Shown here piece by piece: positions 1 through 12,446 of a stretch of 64,000 nucleotides of DNA. Location of the stretch: assembly GCF_963583255.1 (NCBI RefSeq), contig NC_084813.1, positions 14,246,001 to 14,310,000 of the forward strand. Reading direction: 5' to 3'. Positions within the stretch are counted from its first letter, which is position 1. The number at the start of each line of letters is the position of its first letter. Source of the stretch: Pyrus communis (Eukaryota > Streptophyta > Magnoliopsida > Rosales > Rosaceae). The notes below the pieces were generated by a model that saw only the letters and a program-made list of their open reading frames with translations, did no database searches and was not told the origin of the DNA. Position numbers and translations under genes: made by a program.

Positions 1-46
1 TAGCCAAGATCAAGAATATGGGAATTTCTACAAAAGCATTACTCAC

Positions 47-1889
47 CATTATCCCAGGCCTCTCAATAAATTGCCGCCTTACTTCCTTAACAACCTCTTG
101 TGCAGTTCGCCCAACTGCTGAACAGGCCCACGCGCTAAATAGAAATATCAGCATAGAGCCCAACAATCCGCCAACAAAAACTTCTGGAATGGCAATATCA
201 ACCTGGCAAACAGTTAAAATTTCAAATTAAGAAACAACTGAATGGTATTTGTCAGGGAAAAATATCAACTGTGAGATAGCTGTTCTGCTTACCTGTTTGA
301 AAGGTTCACGTGCAAATGCAGCAACCTCGTCCATATAAGCACTAAACAGAAGAAAAGATGCAAGTGCAGCAGATCCTATGGCAAATCCTTTAGTGGTAGC
401 TTTTGTAGTGTTTCCTACTGCGTCTAGAACATCAGTGATCTCCCGAACACTTTCAGGCTGTAAGGATACATCAAATCCAAATTGTATAAAATAAGAGAAC
501 GTAGAAAAAATAGTCTTCACAACTGAAACAAAAATCTTAATTTCATCATTACAAGATACCTGCTGACTCATCTCTACAATTCCACCAGCATTATCAGCTA
601 TTGGACCAAACATATCCATAGTGAGAACATATGCAGCAGTACTGAGCATTCCCATTGTTGCTACAGCTGTGCCAAACAGCCCACCAGTTGGAATTCCATG
701 TTCGTCTATAAGGCCAGAGTTCTGGCCCAGCCAGTAAGCTGAGATAATAGATACACTAATGACAAGAACTGGAAGAGCAGTTGATTCAAGACCCAAACTG
801 ACTCCAGCAATTATATTAGTCCCATGACCTGTGGAGCTTGCAAGAGCTAATGTGCGTACAGGCTCGTGTTTGTAGTCCGTATAGTATTGGGTGATAAAGA
901 CGAAGACATATGCTGTGATGATGCCAACTAGCCCACACAAGGCAAAGTTAAACCACGCAGATGGTGCTTGCTCAGTATAAAGCAGCCATCGCGTAGACTG
1001 TACAAAAGAAACAATCGCAATGACAAATAATGTCTTAAAACAAAAACCAAAGGAAAACTTATGCTAGGCTCTGAAACGTAAACTTCAAAAAATAAATAAA
1101 AAATAAAATTTCACGAGACAACCAGAGGAAAAAAGATGAAACATTGTTCGATGGTCAGTGGAGTATTACCGCACCAAATGTCAGAACAGCCAAGAGTATT
1201 GTAACAGAATATCCTCTCTGTAGAATTTTCATTGGATCCTCGGAAGAAGCCTTTCCACTGGAATCACGTGTACCTCTAATTGAGAATATTCCAACTGATG
1301 AAATCACCAGATCAAAAGAGTGAACAACCAGAGGAAACAAGATGAAACCAGATGCATCTGCACAGGCAGTGAAAGAAAAGGTGAGTGTTTAAGAGAAATA
1401 GATGGCCCTGGTTTGAATAAAACCAGTAACAACACTAATGAAATGGCCAACAAACATATTCGTCGCCAAGGTTGAGTGGCTGTGTGTGTGAATGAATATA
1501 ACACCACAGCTTGTGCTTGCCTTCAATTTTACAACGTTGAGCCATCGTTCCCCCAAGAATCATAGCACTAATAATTTCAGCAGCAATACTTTCAAAAAGA
1601 TCAGCACCACGGGCTGCACAATCTCCCACATTGTCTCCAACCTTAATGTCAATTATCAAAGTAAAGCCAATAAATTTACACATTTAAAGGTAGCAGGCAT
1701 AATACAAATTTATCGGTGCTGTCCTCAAATATGGATAAAAGGACCAAACCATTTTTCTCCATTCTAGTCTCTCTATAGAATCTGCATGCAAGCTAATGAA
1801 TGTCTACAATTATGATACGCTTATAACTGAGAAATATATATTATACTTTCGCCAATTATCCTTTTCTCTTTTTGTAATTTCAATCTTAG

Positions 1890-1943
<54 letters not shown>

Positions 1944-4162
1944 GTACTCAAGGAATTCCTACTAATGAACTTAAGCTTAAAACATTGTAATCAAATATAA
2001 ATATTTAACTGACCTTATAGCCCATAATGGGGCAAGGCTAGTATAGGACTAATAAAACAGTTGATATGAAACACATAAAATTGGAAACTAGGCCTTCAAT
2101 GTACAAAAGTTCCGCCTAGGATTTCAGGGTTGAAGGATGAAAAATACCAGATCAGCAATCACAGCAGGATTCCTAGGGTCATCTTCAGGAATTCCCTGCT
2201 CTACTTTTCCAACAAGATCTGCTCCAACATCAGCTGCCTTGGTGTATATTCCACCTCCCAACTGAGCAAATAAGGCAACAAAAGAAGCTCCAAATCCATA
2301 TCCAACAAGCAGAAGAGGCACTGAAAATTAAGTACATCAAAGTCAAGCACCAGGTCTAAAAAATAATGGAAATAGTAACTGATGTACAAAGATGAATATG
2401 CAGTCAAACAGCTAACATCATCGTATAGATATTAAGTTGATACCATCATATATAAGCATTAAACCCATATATACCGCTTACTGTATAGAACAACAGGTTA
2501 TACCAGGGCAGATGGGTAGTCGCAAGTTTGTAAATACATTGTCAAACAGATTGGAAATATTTTCACTAGGATGAAGAGAGAAAAAAAAAAAAAAAAAACT
2601 CATATCTAAATAAATCACCACAGGGAATGCATGATAACCCAAAAGATTAAGAGGATACAGCAGTACACTTTATCGTTTCGTCATAGGATCATTGAAGTAG
2701 GAATGAAAAGACAGAAGTTCTTTAAATTGATGCAATAAATATCATAACCATAGCCAAGGAGCAAGGACAGTCAACACGTACAGTCAGTAACCTTCATTGA
2801 ACCTGGTGAATCCACCTCCAACCAAACATAAAAAATGGCATACAGGATGGCTATACCAAGTACAGCCATACCAACAACCACCAAAGCAGAAAAACCACCA
2901 GCACGAACAGCTATCTGCACATGGTATTTTCCATTTAAGATATGAATTTGATGTGTTCTCAAACAGTTAACTACATAGGTCACATACCTGTAATGCCTCT
3001 CTTGCAGACCGTCTAGCAGCACTAGAGACTCGAACATTTGCACGAACTGAAACCCACATCCCAACATACCCAGCAGCACCTGAACACAAAGCTCCCAAAA
3101 GAAATGCAGCTACCGTAATATAAGCTGAAGTGAACCTGCATCAAACAATCATCATCAATATTTATTAACAAAGAGTTTCTTTTGGATTGGGGTAAAGAGG
3201 ACAGGTATGAATATAGAAATAAAAAATTATCACCTCCCGAGACCAGATGCTTCTTGCTGAGGTGTTGGTCTGCGAAATAAATATATGCAGAGGATAACCG
3301 AAGCTAGTAAAATTGCCATCTTAGAGATGGTTCCATACTGGGTCCTGAAGAAACCTTCAGCTCCATCACGTATTGCATCTGATATCTGAAAGGGGAAATG
3401 AAAAGCTCTAAATAAATACATGTGGAGCTAAAGAATTCCACCTTTCAACTCTAGTTCTGTCCCAGCTCTAGTTCACTACCCAAAATGCAGTCAGGCCATT
3501 GACTATTATTATGCCCTTCATCACTCATAAATAACCGGCTTATGATTCTTTGGACTCTTCAAATATGCAAAATGAAACGAATTCAGTAATTTGTTTACTG
3601 GACAACCATGAGGAGCTACATGTAACACCAACACTTTAGTTAAACCTATCGTGAATCCATGATGTGCTTGGTATATTATCCCTCCATATTGATTTTTAAT
3701 AAAAAGAGGGGCTTGGTGTTTGGAACACGGGACGCTGGCTATCATTTGGTTGTTTGGATAGAAAGGAATAGACAAATATTTGAGGATATGACGGTGAGAA
3801 GATTGATTATTTGTCGGAAAGAGTTCCCTTTGGGCATTTCATCAGAGTTCAGGTAGAGCTCGTTTTATCACTTTTTTTTCAGATTGGAATTATGCTGTTA
3901 AAAATTGCTTAGTGTTGTTGTCTTGGATGTCTTCGTTTGCTGGTTTATGAAGGCAAATGATGATTTTTGTCTTTGATTGTTTTCTGTTAGAGGACATCTT
4001 GTTCGAGTGTTGTACCATTTGCATTTTATTAATAAGGTCTTGTTTCCTATAAAAATATATAACTGAACGAGGAAATAGACCCTGATTGTGTACATCCAAC
4101 AGATTGTGAATGAACAGAGTGTACGTTATATATATATATATTGTGAATGAACAGAGTGTACG

Positions 4163-4213
<51 letters not shown>

Positions 4214-4976
4214 CTTTAGTGGCAGTTTACAAATGTACCTGTCCCATCTCCGGAGGTCCCTCATCCTTTGCGAGAACCCATTTAGCCAGGTACATAGACA
4301 CCAAAAAGCTGATAATACAAATTGAGACGACGAATACAATGATAGGGGAAGTACTTGCTCCAACGTAAAAGACCACTCCAAGTGCAAGAAGTAAAATAAC
4401 AAAAAGAACACGGACATTTATCCGCATCAGAATCCGGAAAATCTGTGCAAACGTACAATGGAATAAGAATTCACTTATGGAAGTGTTAAAATAATTTCAT
4501 ATATGTTCATAGTATCATGTAGGTCGACATAAGCATGCACTAATTTGCTTTCTATAACCAAGGTGCCAAGCCAAAAAACACAAAAAAAAAACATGTAAAG
4601 ATAAGTTCAAATATCTAGCCTACATAAATGGTTATTATTATGAACAATTTCAATGTACAGCTGTTGCCCCATATGAATTATATTGCGACTTTCTGCATCC
4701 ATCAAATCCTTGTCACCACCGAAGTGGATATTGTTTTTCTCAACTTTTTCTCTCAATTCAAGGCAAAACAAACAAAAAAAGACAAAATGTGCCTAGACAA
4801 TAACATTAGCAATTTAAGTTTTTCCTGCACTAAACAGACACGAACTAAAAACCAGGTGCTAAAAAGGGGTATAACATTCTTACCAATGGGTTGTAAGATT
4901 TACCACGCATGTTAGGGAATGTCCTCGGCCTGTCTTGGTAAGGCCCCAAATTACCACCCTCCACATCAACATCCAT
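47..4976 (-). CDS. VHP2: Type II (K+-independent) proton-pumping pyrophosphatase, 3' end off window
   Basis: Membrane pump that hydrolyses pyrophosphate to move H+ across endomembranes; plant type II enzymes are reported in Golgi and related compartments. Eleven coding exons on the minus strand: 4884-4976, 4239-4442, 3234-3385, 2988-3135, 2782-2914, 2148-2320, 1521-1641, 1170-1357, 560-997, 293-457 and 47-202. Phases agree throughout, giving 657 codons; the family is about 800 residues, so roughly 145 C-terminal codons lie beyond the left edge. Seen: the substrate-site stretch [11 protein letters not shown], then [11 protein letters not shown] and [17 protein letters not shown], with many hydrophobic segments. 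The motif [11 protein letters not shown] has Lys where K+-dependent type I enzymes have Ala, which marks type II. Start chosen at MDVDVEGG, matching family N-termini. The intron at 1358-1520 begins with GC. Family call very secure; symbol follows Arabidopsis usage. Confidence 0.95.
1893..1940. repeat. (TA)n microsatellite in pyrophosphatase intron
   Basis: Uninterrupted TA dinucleotide run of about 48 bases inside the intron between the exons at 2148-2320 and 1521-1641. Confidence 0.95.
4102..4210. repeat. 38-bp tandem duplication ending in (TA)n
   Basis: A 38-base unit containing TGAATGAACAGAGTGTACG and a TA tail occurs twice in a row (from 4102 and from 4140). The second copy carries a longer TA run to 4210. 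It lies in the intron just downstream (minus sense) of the exon at 4239-4442. Confidence 0.85.
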
Positions 4977-6010
4977 GACCACAGAATGGATGGAATTCAC
5001 CTTCCGGGCTACAGGAAAAGGACTGTACTCGCCACCTTGGGGCAAGTCGCCCCCTGAACCTGGACGCTGAATTTTGAAAGATCTAATTCAGCCAGGAAAA
5101 AGTACTTCACGCACTTCACCTCATACAAGTAAGAACAGTCCACTAGTCGTCTCAAACCCAAAAACTACTCTGTTTCCCTCCCAAGAACTCAAAATTTCAG
5201 CCTTTAACGCCAAGCCACTTCGCTGTTTAAGAAAAATCCATTAGTTTGTAGACTATATTATGAAAATTTTCTTTCTTCATATTACATTTATCGAAAAAAT
5301 AACATAAAAAAATGAAAAATCACAAAGGGAAAGGAATTGAATTGATGTATCAGAAATGACACAAATAAGCTACCTTTTCATTACAATAAACTAACAGATC
5401 TCCTATTCATCATAAAACATTCAAGCCTCATAACGAAAATCAGCATTTCTGACACACAACACATCAAACAAACAAACCTTACTCCATTTGTGAAACCACA
5501 ATCCTATTCACTAGAATAAACTGATCAGTTCCAAACCCAAACAGGACAACAACAGCTATTCAAATGCCGAATTCGGTTTCAGAAACAATGCAATCAGAGA
5601 GAAAACACAACAAACGAAATAATGATCGGAACAAAAGCCCAATCTCTCACCTTCAGCCTCATTTTCTCGGCACACAAATAAACCAAAATTAAAAATGTAA
5701 AATTCAAACAAAATTCACATAAAATTCGCATAAAACCCAACTAGATCCAAATGCAAAAACCCTAAATTTGAAAATTGAGGGCTCCGAATCAAAGCGATTA
5801 TTAAGATCTCTACCACAACCAAAACAGCAACCGAAAAACGAGAATTGCAGAGATAGAGATCAAAGAGATTCTTACCGGTGAACGAGTCAAATGTATGAAT
5901 GTGATTGCAGAGAGATTAGGTTAGGGTTTCAACAGCTCCTGGGGGAGGTGAACTCGTAGACTTTTCACAGAGACAGAGTTTAGAGGGAGAGAGAGGGAGA
6001 GAGACAAAAT
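4977..6010 (-). promoter_or_regulatory. 5' leader of the pyrophosphatase gene, with leader intron
   Basis: The coding exon extends upstream to an acceptor at 5066/5067. A leader intron probably runs 5067-5875 (donor GTAAGAAT on the minus strand), joining a noncoding first exon at about 5876-6010. That exon is pyrimidine-rich on the minus strand (CT runs at 5984-6006), typical of plant leaders. A second possible first exon carries ATGAGGCTGAAG followed by GTGAGAG near 5650 and would stay in frame with the coding exon. The transcription start was not located. Confidence 0.6.
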
Positions 6011-6336
6011 TTTACCAGTGAAGTGAGTTTTTGGGTGGGGGGATTTGATCAAGAATGTCACTGCACGTTTGGCACTGTGACTGTTTTATTCGGTTTTTTG
6101 AACACGTGGCAAAATGCCATGTCAGCGACCCAATTGGATGATGCCATGTCAGTGGTCCTGTCATCGGGTGCCACGTCTGCTGCTGTTGGCTTGAAAACTG
6201 AAAAGTATGATATTAATTAATTAATTTCCTTCTAAATCAACTGATTTCATTATTCCAAAATAACATAAAAATCCACACAGATATATTAAATGAAATATAT
6301 TCCATACAAATGATTTGGTGGGAATCAAATCCCTTA

Positions 6337-6986
6337 GGTATTGTTTGGTACGTGGGATGGGACAAGACGCACTCGTCCTACGTTTGGTGCACCAATTTGT
6401 CTGGGACATGCTGTCCCATGGAACGAATTTTAGTCAATTTTTTGTGCCACCTTTCCCTTGGAACGACTTGTTCCAGCCTATGGAACACAAAATTATAATT
6501 TTTTAGACAATAATACCCCTCTTCTTTTTCATTAATTTCATTATCTACCTTCTCTCTCCCGTAGCCTCCCTCTCTTCTACCCTCCCTCTCTCTTGTAACC
6601 TCTTCCTTCGACCCCACAAACCCAACAACCTAGGCTAACCCAATCCCAGGAAACCCATTCGAACCCAACCCCACCTTCCTCCCGCCAGCTCCCTCCTCCC
6701 TGCTAGTCCCATGACGAGACCATTGTTCCAAAAACCTCAAGACCATCCACTCGTAGGACGTGGCCGACACTATCGCTCGAGGGATGAGACAATGAGGATT
6801 AGGCGAAAGATGTGAGGGATGACGTTGAATTCGTCGGCGGTGGCTCAGGTAAGGTCGAACTCATCGAAGTGGATGGGTACGATTGTCATTTAATCCTTCA
6901 TTTTATTCCGCCCTGAGTGTACACTAAACGTAGCATGAAACCTCCGTTCCATCCCGTTTCATCCCGTCTGCGTACCAAACGGTACC
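6337..6986. mobile_element. PIF/Harbinger-type MITE, 650 bp
   Basis: Terminal inverted repeats GGTATTGTTTGGTACG (left) and GGTACCGTTTGGTACG (right, reverse complement) differ at two of 16 positions. The element is flanked by the direct repeat TTA at 6334-6336 and 6987-6989, the target duplication typical of PIF/Harbinger transposons. Inside there is no transposase coding, only CT-rich and low-complexity sequence, so it is non-autonomous. Confidence 0.85.
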
Positions 6987-6989
6987 TTA

Positions 6990-7327
6990 ATGAAAGGGAT
7001 CTCAATCTTTTTTATTACCAATGAGGATTTTTTTAGTACAATGATATATTTTATATTAAAGGGAGGGAAAAGTTCGGCTAAGTTACACAATGGGTAATCT
7101 AATTTGGTATCGAATTCGTCATCCACGAGATTCGAACATAAGACATCTCACTTATAAGTTATAAGTGAAGAGGAATATCACTAGACCATAATATTGAGTG
7201 GCGAAATAGAGTTAGTATTGGGCTACTCCACTTAGTACTACAGTCCAATGATATTCCACTTCACTTATAAGTGAGAGGTCTAAAGTTTGATTTTCACCAA
7301 AGGCGAATTTGAAGGTTTGTCCATTGT
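6990..7327. other. Intergenic, nothing recognised
   Basis: AT-rich sequence between two transposons. No coding potential or RNA gene seen. Confidence 0.6.
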
Positions 7328-7775
7328 GAGACTTAGGGCTAGTTTGGTATTGATGTGCTATGAAAAAAAAAACAAAAAACAAAAAAAAAAAACTATTTAA
7401 GTTGTGTTGTGACACTAAGCAGCTGTGAAATAAAGCAGTAGAGTGTTTGACAAACTTTTTTGTAAATGTGCTTTTAGCCAAAAAAAAAAAATAGTGTTTT
7501 AGTATTTAGTAAATTTTTATGTAAAATAGCTGTGACTATCTGAAATGATCAAAAAAATGATATAGTATTGGTCAATTACTAAATATACTTTATTCTATTT
7601 TTAAATATTTATAAACTTATCTCAAATATTAATTAGTAAGACAAGATACTTCAATATATAGAAATATTTTAGACTCAATAGCTAGGATTCATTAGTACAA
7701 TATTGTTGATGTACTTGAAAGTAGTCTAATTAGATGTATTCATCAAATTTGCTGCTATTTTATTTCTTAATGCTT

Positions 7776-9700
7776 CTATATCATGTGACTTTTCAACTTG
7801 ATAATTACAGTACTCATCATCATCATCATCATTATCGCTCTCTTAACAAAAGTCATTAGGGTCATCAAATGACGATCACGTTCAGAATACCTGTATATGT
7901 AGTTATGAAGAGCCATTGTAGCAAGGACAATCTTCAGTTGCTTATTGAACGGGTAATTAGGCATATCTCCTAAATTTGCCCACCTTTTCTTCCATACTCC
8001 AAATGTTCGTTCAATGATGCTACTAAGAGAAGAATGTTTGTAGTTGAATACCTCTTTATGACCCATTAGTTGGGCACCATACGGAAGCTCGGGAGATGAT
8101 ATCCTTCATTTTTATATGGTCCCAAATAACCTCTCATTTGTGGGTACCCTGCATCTACCAAATAATATTTTTTTGAGAAATTGAAAAATTTTGTTTTCCA
8201 ATGTAATAATTATACAAAGTGAGTACGTAAAATGTTATAATAAGTATGAAGATTCCAGCAAAATAACAAGTATGAAGCTTATCATTTGGAGGCTTAGGAA
8301 AATTTAAATTTGGATTCCGTAGCACGGATAGAAAAACTCTTGTATCATGTGCAGTGCTTTCCCATCCGGCACAAGCAAGTGTGAATTGCATATCAAAATG
8401 CAGCCATAACCTTTTGAGTCGACCTTCTTTTCCTACCAATGTATGGAACTTGAGCCGGAGGTCGTATTGAAGCATCAACAGGTACTTCATCTAGCACCAA
8501 TACAATCCTAAAATAATAACATAGAAGAAAATTGTCAACCTACACTTATAGTTTGCAAAGAAATTAGAAGAAGAGTCAAACTTTACCTTAAAATAAGGCA
8601 TGTATCTTGTATCTCTCCTTCTTTCTTCGGGAATGCACAAAACTCCGAATCCATCGGTGTGACAAATCAATGTTCTAAAAGACGTGAGATGCTAATTGGG
8701 CGGCGGGCTGGGGTTTAATGCCTAAATGCTTATGCAAGGTCTAGGTAGACTAGACGGATCTAAATAAATATATATAAATAAGTAACTATTTACACTTAAA
8801 AAATTATACTTGTATGTTTCTTAGTTTTTAATTGACAAAAAAAGTGTACTATTAATATGTAGTATAGACATAGTCAAAACAAAATGTAAAAAAACAAATA
8901 GATATTATTGGTGAGATATAGTGGGGTCTTAAAAGAGAAAACAAATAATAAAAATTAAAATTTTGACAATTAAAAAAAAAGAAATGAAAAGACATAGAAA
9001 GAAGAAGATGGTGGGCTCTTAAAACAAAAGGATTCAATAAAAAACTCAAATAGCAACCGATAATTTTTGCCAAAAAAGACACCATGCATACAAGCCATCG
9101 TCTTCTTCGAAAGAGCCGATCGGTCTGCATAGCTCTCCACAGATCATCGTCTAGCCCCGCCTAACCCTGCCTAACTCTGCCCAAGGAGTTGCCTAACAAG
9201 CTTTCTGATTTTCGGATTGATTAAGGACAAGTCGTGGAGGCAACTCACTGTCTAACGCCTAGGCCGCTACACTGGATAATATCTATTGCCATCTTACATA
9301 CAATATCCAACATAGCACCAAATATCTACTAACAGTCTCATTGGAATGCTAAAATCTCTCTTGCGCTAATCTATTTCACACCATGCCCGAACATGTACAA
9401 GAACATTCTTAATATTTCAGTTGCATTCATTCTCCTTAAACCTTTCAACCCAATATTAGTTTGCAAGTCATTGGGTTTATAAAAAGCATCTTTTTTCATC
9501 CTAAACATTTTATAGCATCGCACATCATTCCTTTGTAGTACTTACATCAACCAAATATTACTTCATTGGGAAGAACTTATACACGGAGTTTTATGGACAT
9601 ATTTTAAATAATATGTTTCAACATCTCTCGCTATAGCGCATATACTTAGACCATCCTCCAAATCCATAACATCATCATCAAAGGTGTTCATATTCAATAT
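7776..9700 (-). pseudogene. PIF/Harbinger transposase (ALP1/HARBI1-like), broken
   Basis: Transposase relic of the DDE_Tnp_4 type. The N-terminal region reads in pieces at about 9290-9700 (a CYKMFRMKK-like block). A central piece with PEERRRDTRYMPYFK lies at about 8590-8660 and is followed by what looks like the original intron (GTAAAG donor near 8585, acceptor near 8513). The DDE core follows, with LACAGWESTAHDTRVF (8155-8490) and LVDAGYPQMRGYLG (about 8112-8158). The C-terminal block with IERTFGVWKKRW and ATMALHNYI is at 7776-8066. Stops, frameshifts, a small insertion at about 8165-8275 and a 590-bp repeat break it, so it cannot encode an active enzyme. Confidence 0.85.
8690..9275. repeat. 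Dispersed repeat copy 1 (GGGCGGC...CCTAG type)
   Basis: Shares its left end (GCTAATTGGGCGGCGGGCTG, a TCTAGGTAGACTAGACGGAT block, then an AAATAAGT segment with TTACACTTAAAAAA) with 58693-59135, where the same blocks occur in the same order. The right end is rich in GCCTAAC/CGCCTAGGC. It splits the Harbinger transposase, so it inserted later. No ORF and no clear terminal repeats; class unknown. Confidence 0.6.
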
Positions 9701-9929
9701 GCACCTACAACATAAGTCATAATCCAACATTCAACAAGAAATCGTAATTTCACATTCAACAAGTCATAATCCAACGTTCAACAAGAAATCATAATCCAAT
9801 GTTCAACACATAATCAAACATTCAAAAACACAATATACAAGCAACATCCAACACACAGTCCTAATGCAAAGTACAAGCAACACATAATCCTAATCCATAG
9901 TTTCAACTTCTTATTGGTTGTTGAACATA

Positions 9930-10895
9930 AATTTCAACAGAGCCAGCCAGACTTCAAGATCTTTCATCTGTGGCGAACATCTCTCGTTTCTTTGCACTAC
10001 AAAACAAACAAGTAGCAAACAACCATAACTCACTAGGTGGCTCACACCTAAGCAATTTTGCAATAGCCACAATCACTTTTGGAAGACTACTGCCTATATG
10101 CAATTGCCTCATCAATGAGTTTGCAATACTCCTACTCTCATAAATTTCAACAAGATGGTCAATTTAACCACAAAGTTTTGTAGCACCTCTAATTTTTTTT
10201 TCCTTTCTTATCAACCTTCTTCTTTTGCAAGTCTCCATGGTCAGCCACTCTTTTTTTTTTTCCTTTCCTAGTAGCGTGCCTTATATCTTAAATTGTCTCA
10301 AATTCTTCCTCATAATCTAAATCAATTTGTCCTATAGATTCCTCTCTTGTCTTACGTACTTCAGAAGAAGGTTCCTAGGCATGTTCATCAGTAGCAATTA
10401 TATACAAAAACATCATATCTAGCTTGTCCTCCATATCAGGATTAATGCCCTTTTTTTTCTGCAGCCTTCCATATTTTTTGTTTATCTACAAGTAAGAAAG
10501 AATAATGTTAGTATATTGCATGATATTATTATAGACATATTAAAAGATGAGTACACGTACCTGAATCTTATTATTCCATCACTCCTTAGAGGCATCAACA
10601 ATACCCTTGCTCGAATTCCACCGTAGCCAGTTTCTTTACTAATTAGTTCTTTCCACAAATTCCACTCATTTTTAAGTGCATCCCATTTATTTTTCAGTTG
10701 TGCTTTTTCATAATCATGCCCTGCTTTGCCTTGAAATTAACTCTAATATTTACATATCCTGTTTGTTAAAGTGAGTGCCCGGACGATTTCAAGCCTCAAC
10801 CTCCTTGATGCATACATCACAAAATATAGATATATTGTGGGCATCCCACGTAGTTGGAGGATTTGATGAAGATGCCTCCTTCTTTGCCATTGGTA
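9930..10895 (-). pseudogene. Myb/SANT-like (trihelix) protein of the Harbinger element, broken
   Basis: The start at 10895 opens with MAKKEASSSNPPTTWDAHN, followed by IFCDVCIKEVEA and blocks like LKNEWNLWKEL, the pattern of the plant Myb_DNA-bind_3 domain paired with PIF transposases. An intron probably follows at about 10560. The C-terminal part near 9930-10130 resembles the short helical tail of this family. Several in-frame stops are present. In these elements the protein helps the transposase bind DNA or enter the nucleus (family knowledge). Confidence 0.65.
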
Positions 10896-10900
10896 CCAAT

Positions 10901-11984
10901 TAGTGATATGTATATATGCATATATTTTAAAATGAAGAAAAATGATATTCTAACACAACCAAGACAAAATTAATAAACTATAGACCAAGACAAAACTAAT
11001 AAGAGAGTACAAAACATGGGAGAATTACTGGACACCACTTATATACCACCATTTTATAGACCACTATTTATGAACTATTTATGAGAATTACTAAAAGGAT
11101 AATGAACATTTATGCTAATTACTAGACCACCATTTATGAGAGAGTACTAGTTTTGCTAATTACTGGACCACCATTAATAGTCAATTTCTATTAAATTTGA
11201 ATTAGACATATACAATGTGTATCAATCTCTACCAGTTGCTAATGTGTGTGACTGCAAATTGAATGAATCTCTAGTGAAGTGAAATTCTCAGCTAGTTTAA
11301 AGTCCTAAAGGAGAGGAGCATGAAAGTATATAGGACCTCAGATAAGCATAGTCTTATCCTTCCAGCCACAAGACACGGAAATATATTGGACCTTGGATAC
11401 AAAAGACATGTATATCTCTCATTTTTTCAGCCATAAGACATGCATAATCTTTGCAGCAACTTTTTCCCCTTTATATACAAACCCCGTAAACCCTGAAAAA
11501 GCAATTGAGTGCAATTCAGAGAGAAAATAATGACAACCAACAAAATTAATCTAAAAAAATAATCAACACAAACTCACATCACCACCGTAATCCCCTTCTA
11601 ACAAGTAAAGCAGCAACATCACACCAATTGTAATCCTTTCTAAGAAAAATTAATCTGATTTTTTTTTTTTAAAAAGAGAAAAAATTTCCTGACTTGCCGA
11701 CACCATCCCTCCAAAGCTCATTCCCTAATTTGTTTTGCTGACACTATCCTTCCAAATCTCCCTCCCCAATTTCTTTTGTCGACAGCATCCCAGACCTCAT
11801 TCCCTTCTTTAACTCAGACTCTCCCATCCCCAAATTCAAAAATCCAAACAAATAAATAATGAAAATTATGAGAATAGAAGCTTACTAGAGGAAGGAAGCC
11901 AAGCCAGGAGAACACGACCTCGAGAACGAGAGAGATCGGTGGGAGGAAACACCCTTTTTCAGATCTAGTTTTGCGAGGGTTCTG
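10901..11984. other. Intergenic, no gene seen
   Basis: AT-rich sequence with imperfect local repeats of ATTACTGGACCACCATT and CCACCATTTATGA around 11030-11175. The short minus-strand ORF at 11814-11999 overlaps the end of the next transposon and resembles no known family, so it was not called. Confidence 0.5.
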
Positions 11985-12073
11985 TGAGAGCAACTCCATC
12001 GTGTGAAACCTCCCCCAGGCAATACACTATGCTATCCACCCAGTGAACAGTAACTGCCCTAATGAACGGTAAT

Positions 12074-12355
12074 TGTCACATCCTGGCCCAGGGCAGATCA
12101 TTTCCCGGGCCCGCCACCACCGTAGCACGATATTGTCCGCTTTGGGCTTACCATTCCCTCACGGTTTTGTTTTTGGGAACTCACGAGCAACTTCCCAGTG
12201 GGTCACCCATCATGGGATTGCTCTAGCCCCCTTCTCACTTAACTTCGGAGTTCCTACGGAACCCGAAGCTAGTGAGCTCCCAAAAGGCCTCGTGCTAGGT
12301 AGGGATGGGAATATACATATAAGGATCACTCCCCTGGGCGATGTGGGATGTCACA
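12074..12355 (-). mobile_element. Cassandra-type TRIM solo LTR containing 5S rRNA-like sequence
   Basis: A 282-bp unit begins TGTCACATCC and ends GGATGTCACA. It is flanked by perfect 5-bp direct repeats GTAAT at 12069-12073 and 12356-12360. On the minus strand, 12182-12264 follows 5S rRNA: AACTCCGAAGTTAAG (internal promoter start), then GATGGGTGACCCACTGGGAA. LTRs bearing 5S promoter sequence define Cassandra TRIM elements. Only one LTR is present, with the target duplication closed around it, so this is a solo LTR left by recombination. Confidence 0.88.
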
Positions 12356-12446
12356 GTAATCGCCTTTGCATCTCCACTGTTGCAGCAATAGCCTTGACAA
12401 TAGGTAATAAAATATTATTATTTTTTTTATTCATAAAATAATACAA

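Larger units (their letters stand above)
7328..10900 (-). mobile_element. Decayed PIF/Harbinger element carrying both family ORFs
   Basis: The left end begins GGGCTAGTTTGGTATTG directly after TTA, the expected terminus and target site for this superfamily. Minus-strand relics of the DDE transposase (about 7776-9700) and of the Myb/SANT-like partner protein (about 9930-10895) lie inside in the usual pairing. A dispersed repeat at 8690-9275 interrupts the transposase. No matching right terminus was found, so the right boundary is only the end of recognisable coding. Confidence 0.65.

Noticed and set aside
12182..12264. Functional 5S rRNA gene
   Set aside because: Only part of 5S is present, it diverges inside, and it is bounded by LTR ends with target duplication, so it belongs to a TRIM element.
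12073..12441. 122-codon plus-strand ORF
   Set aside because: It lies over the Cassandra-type LTR and reads antisense to its 5S-like sequence; a chance opening.
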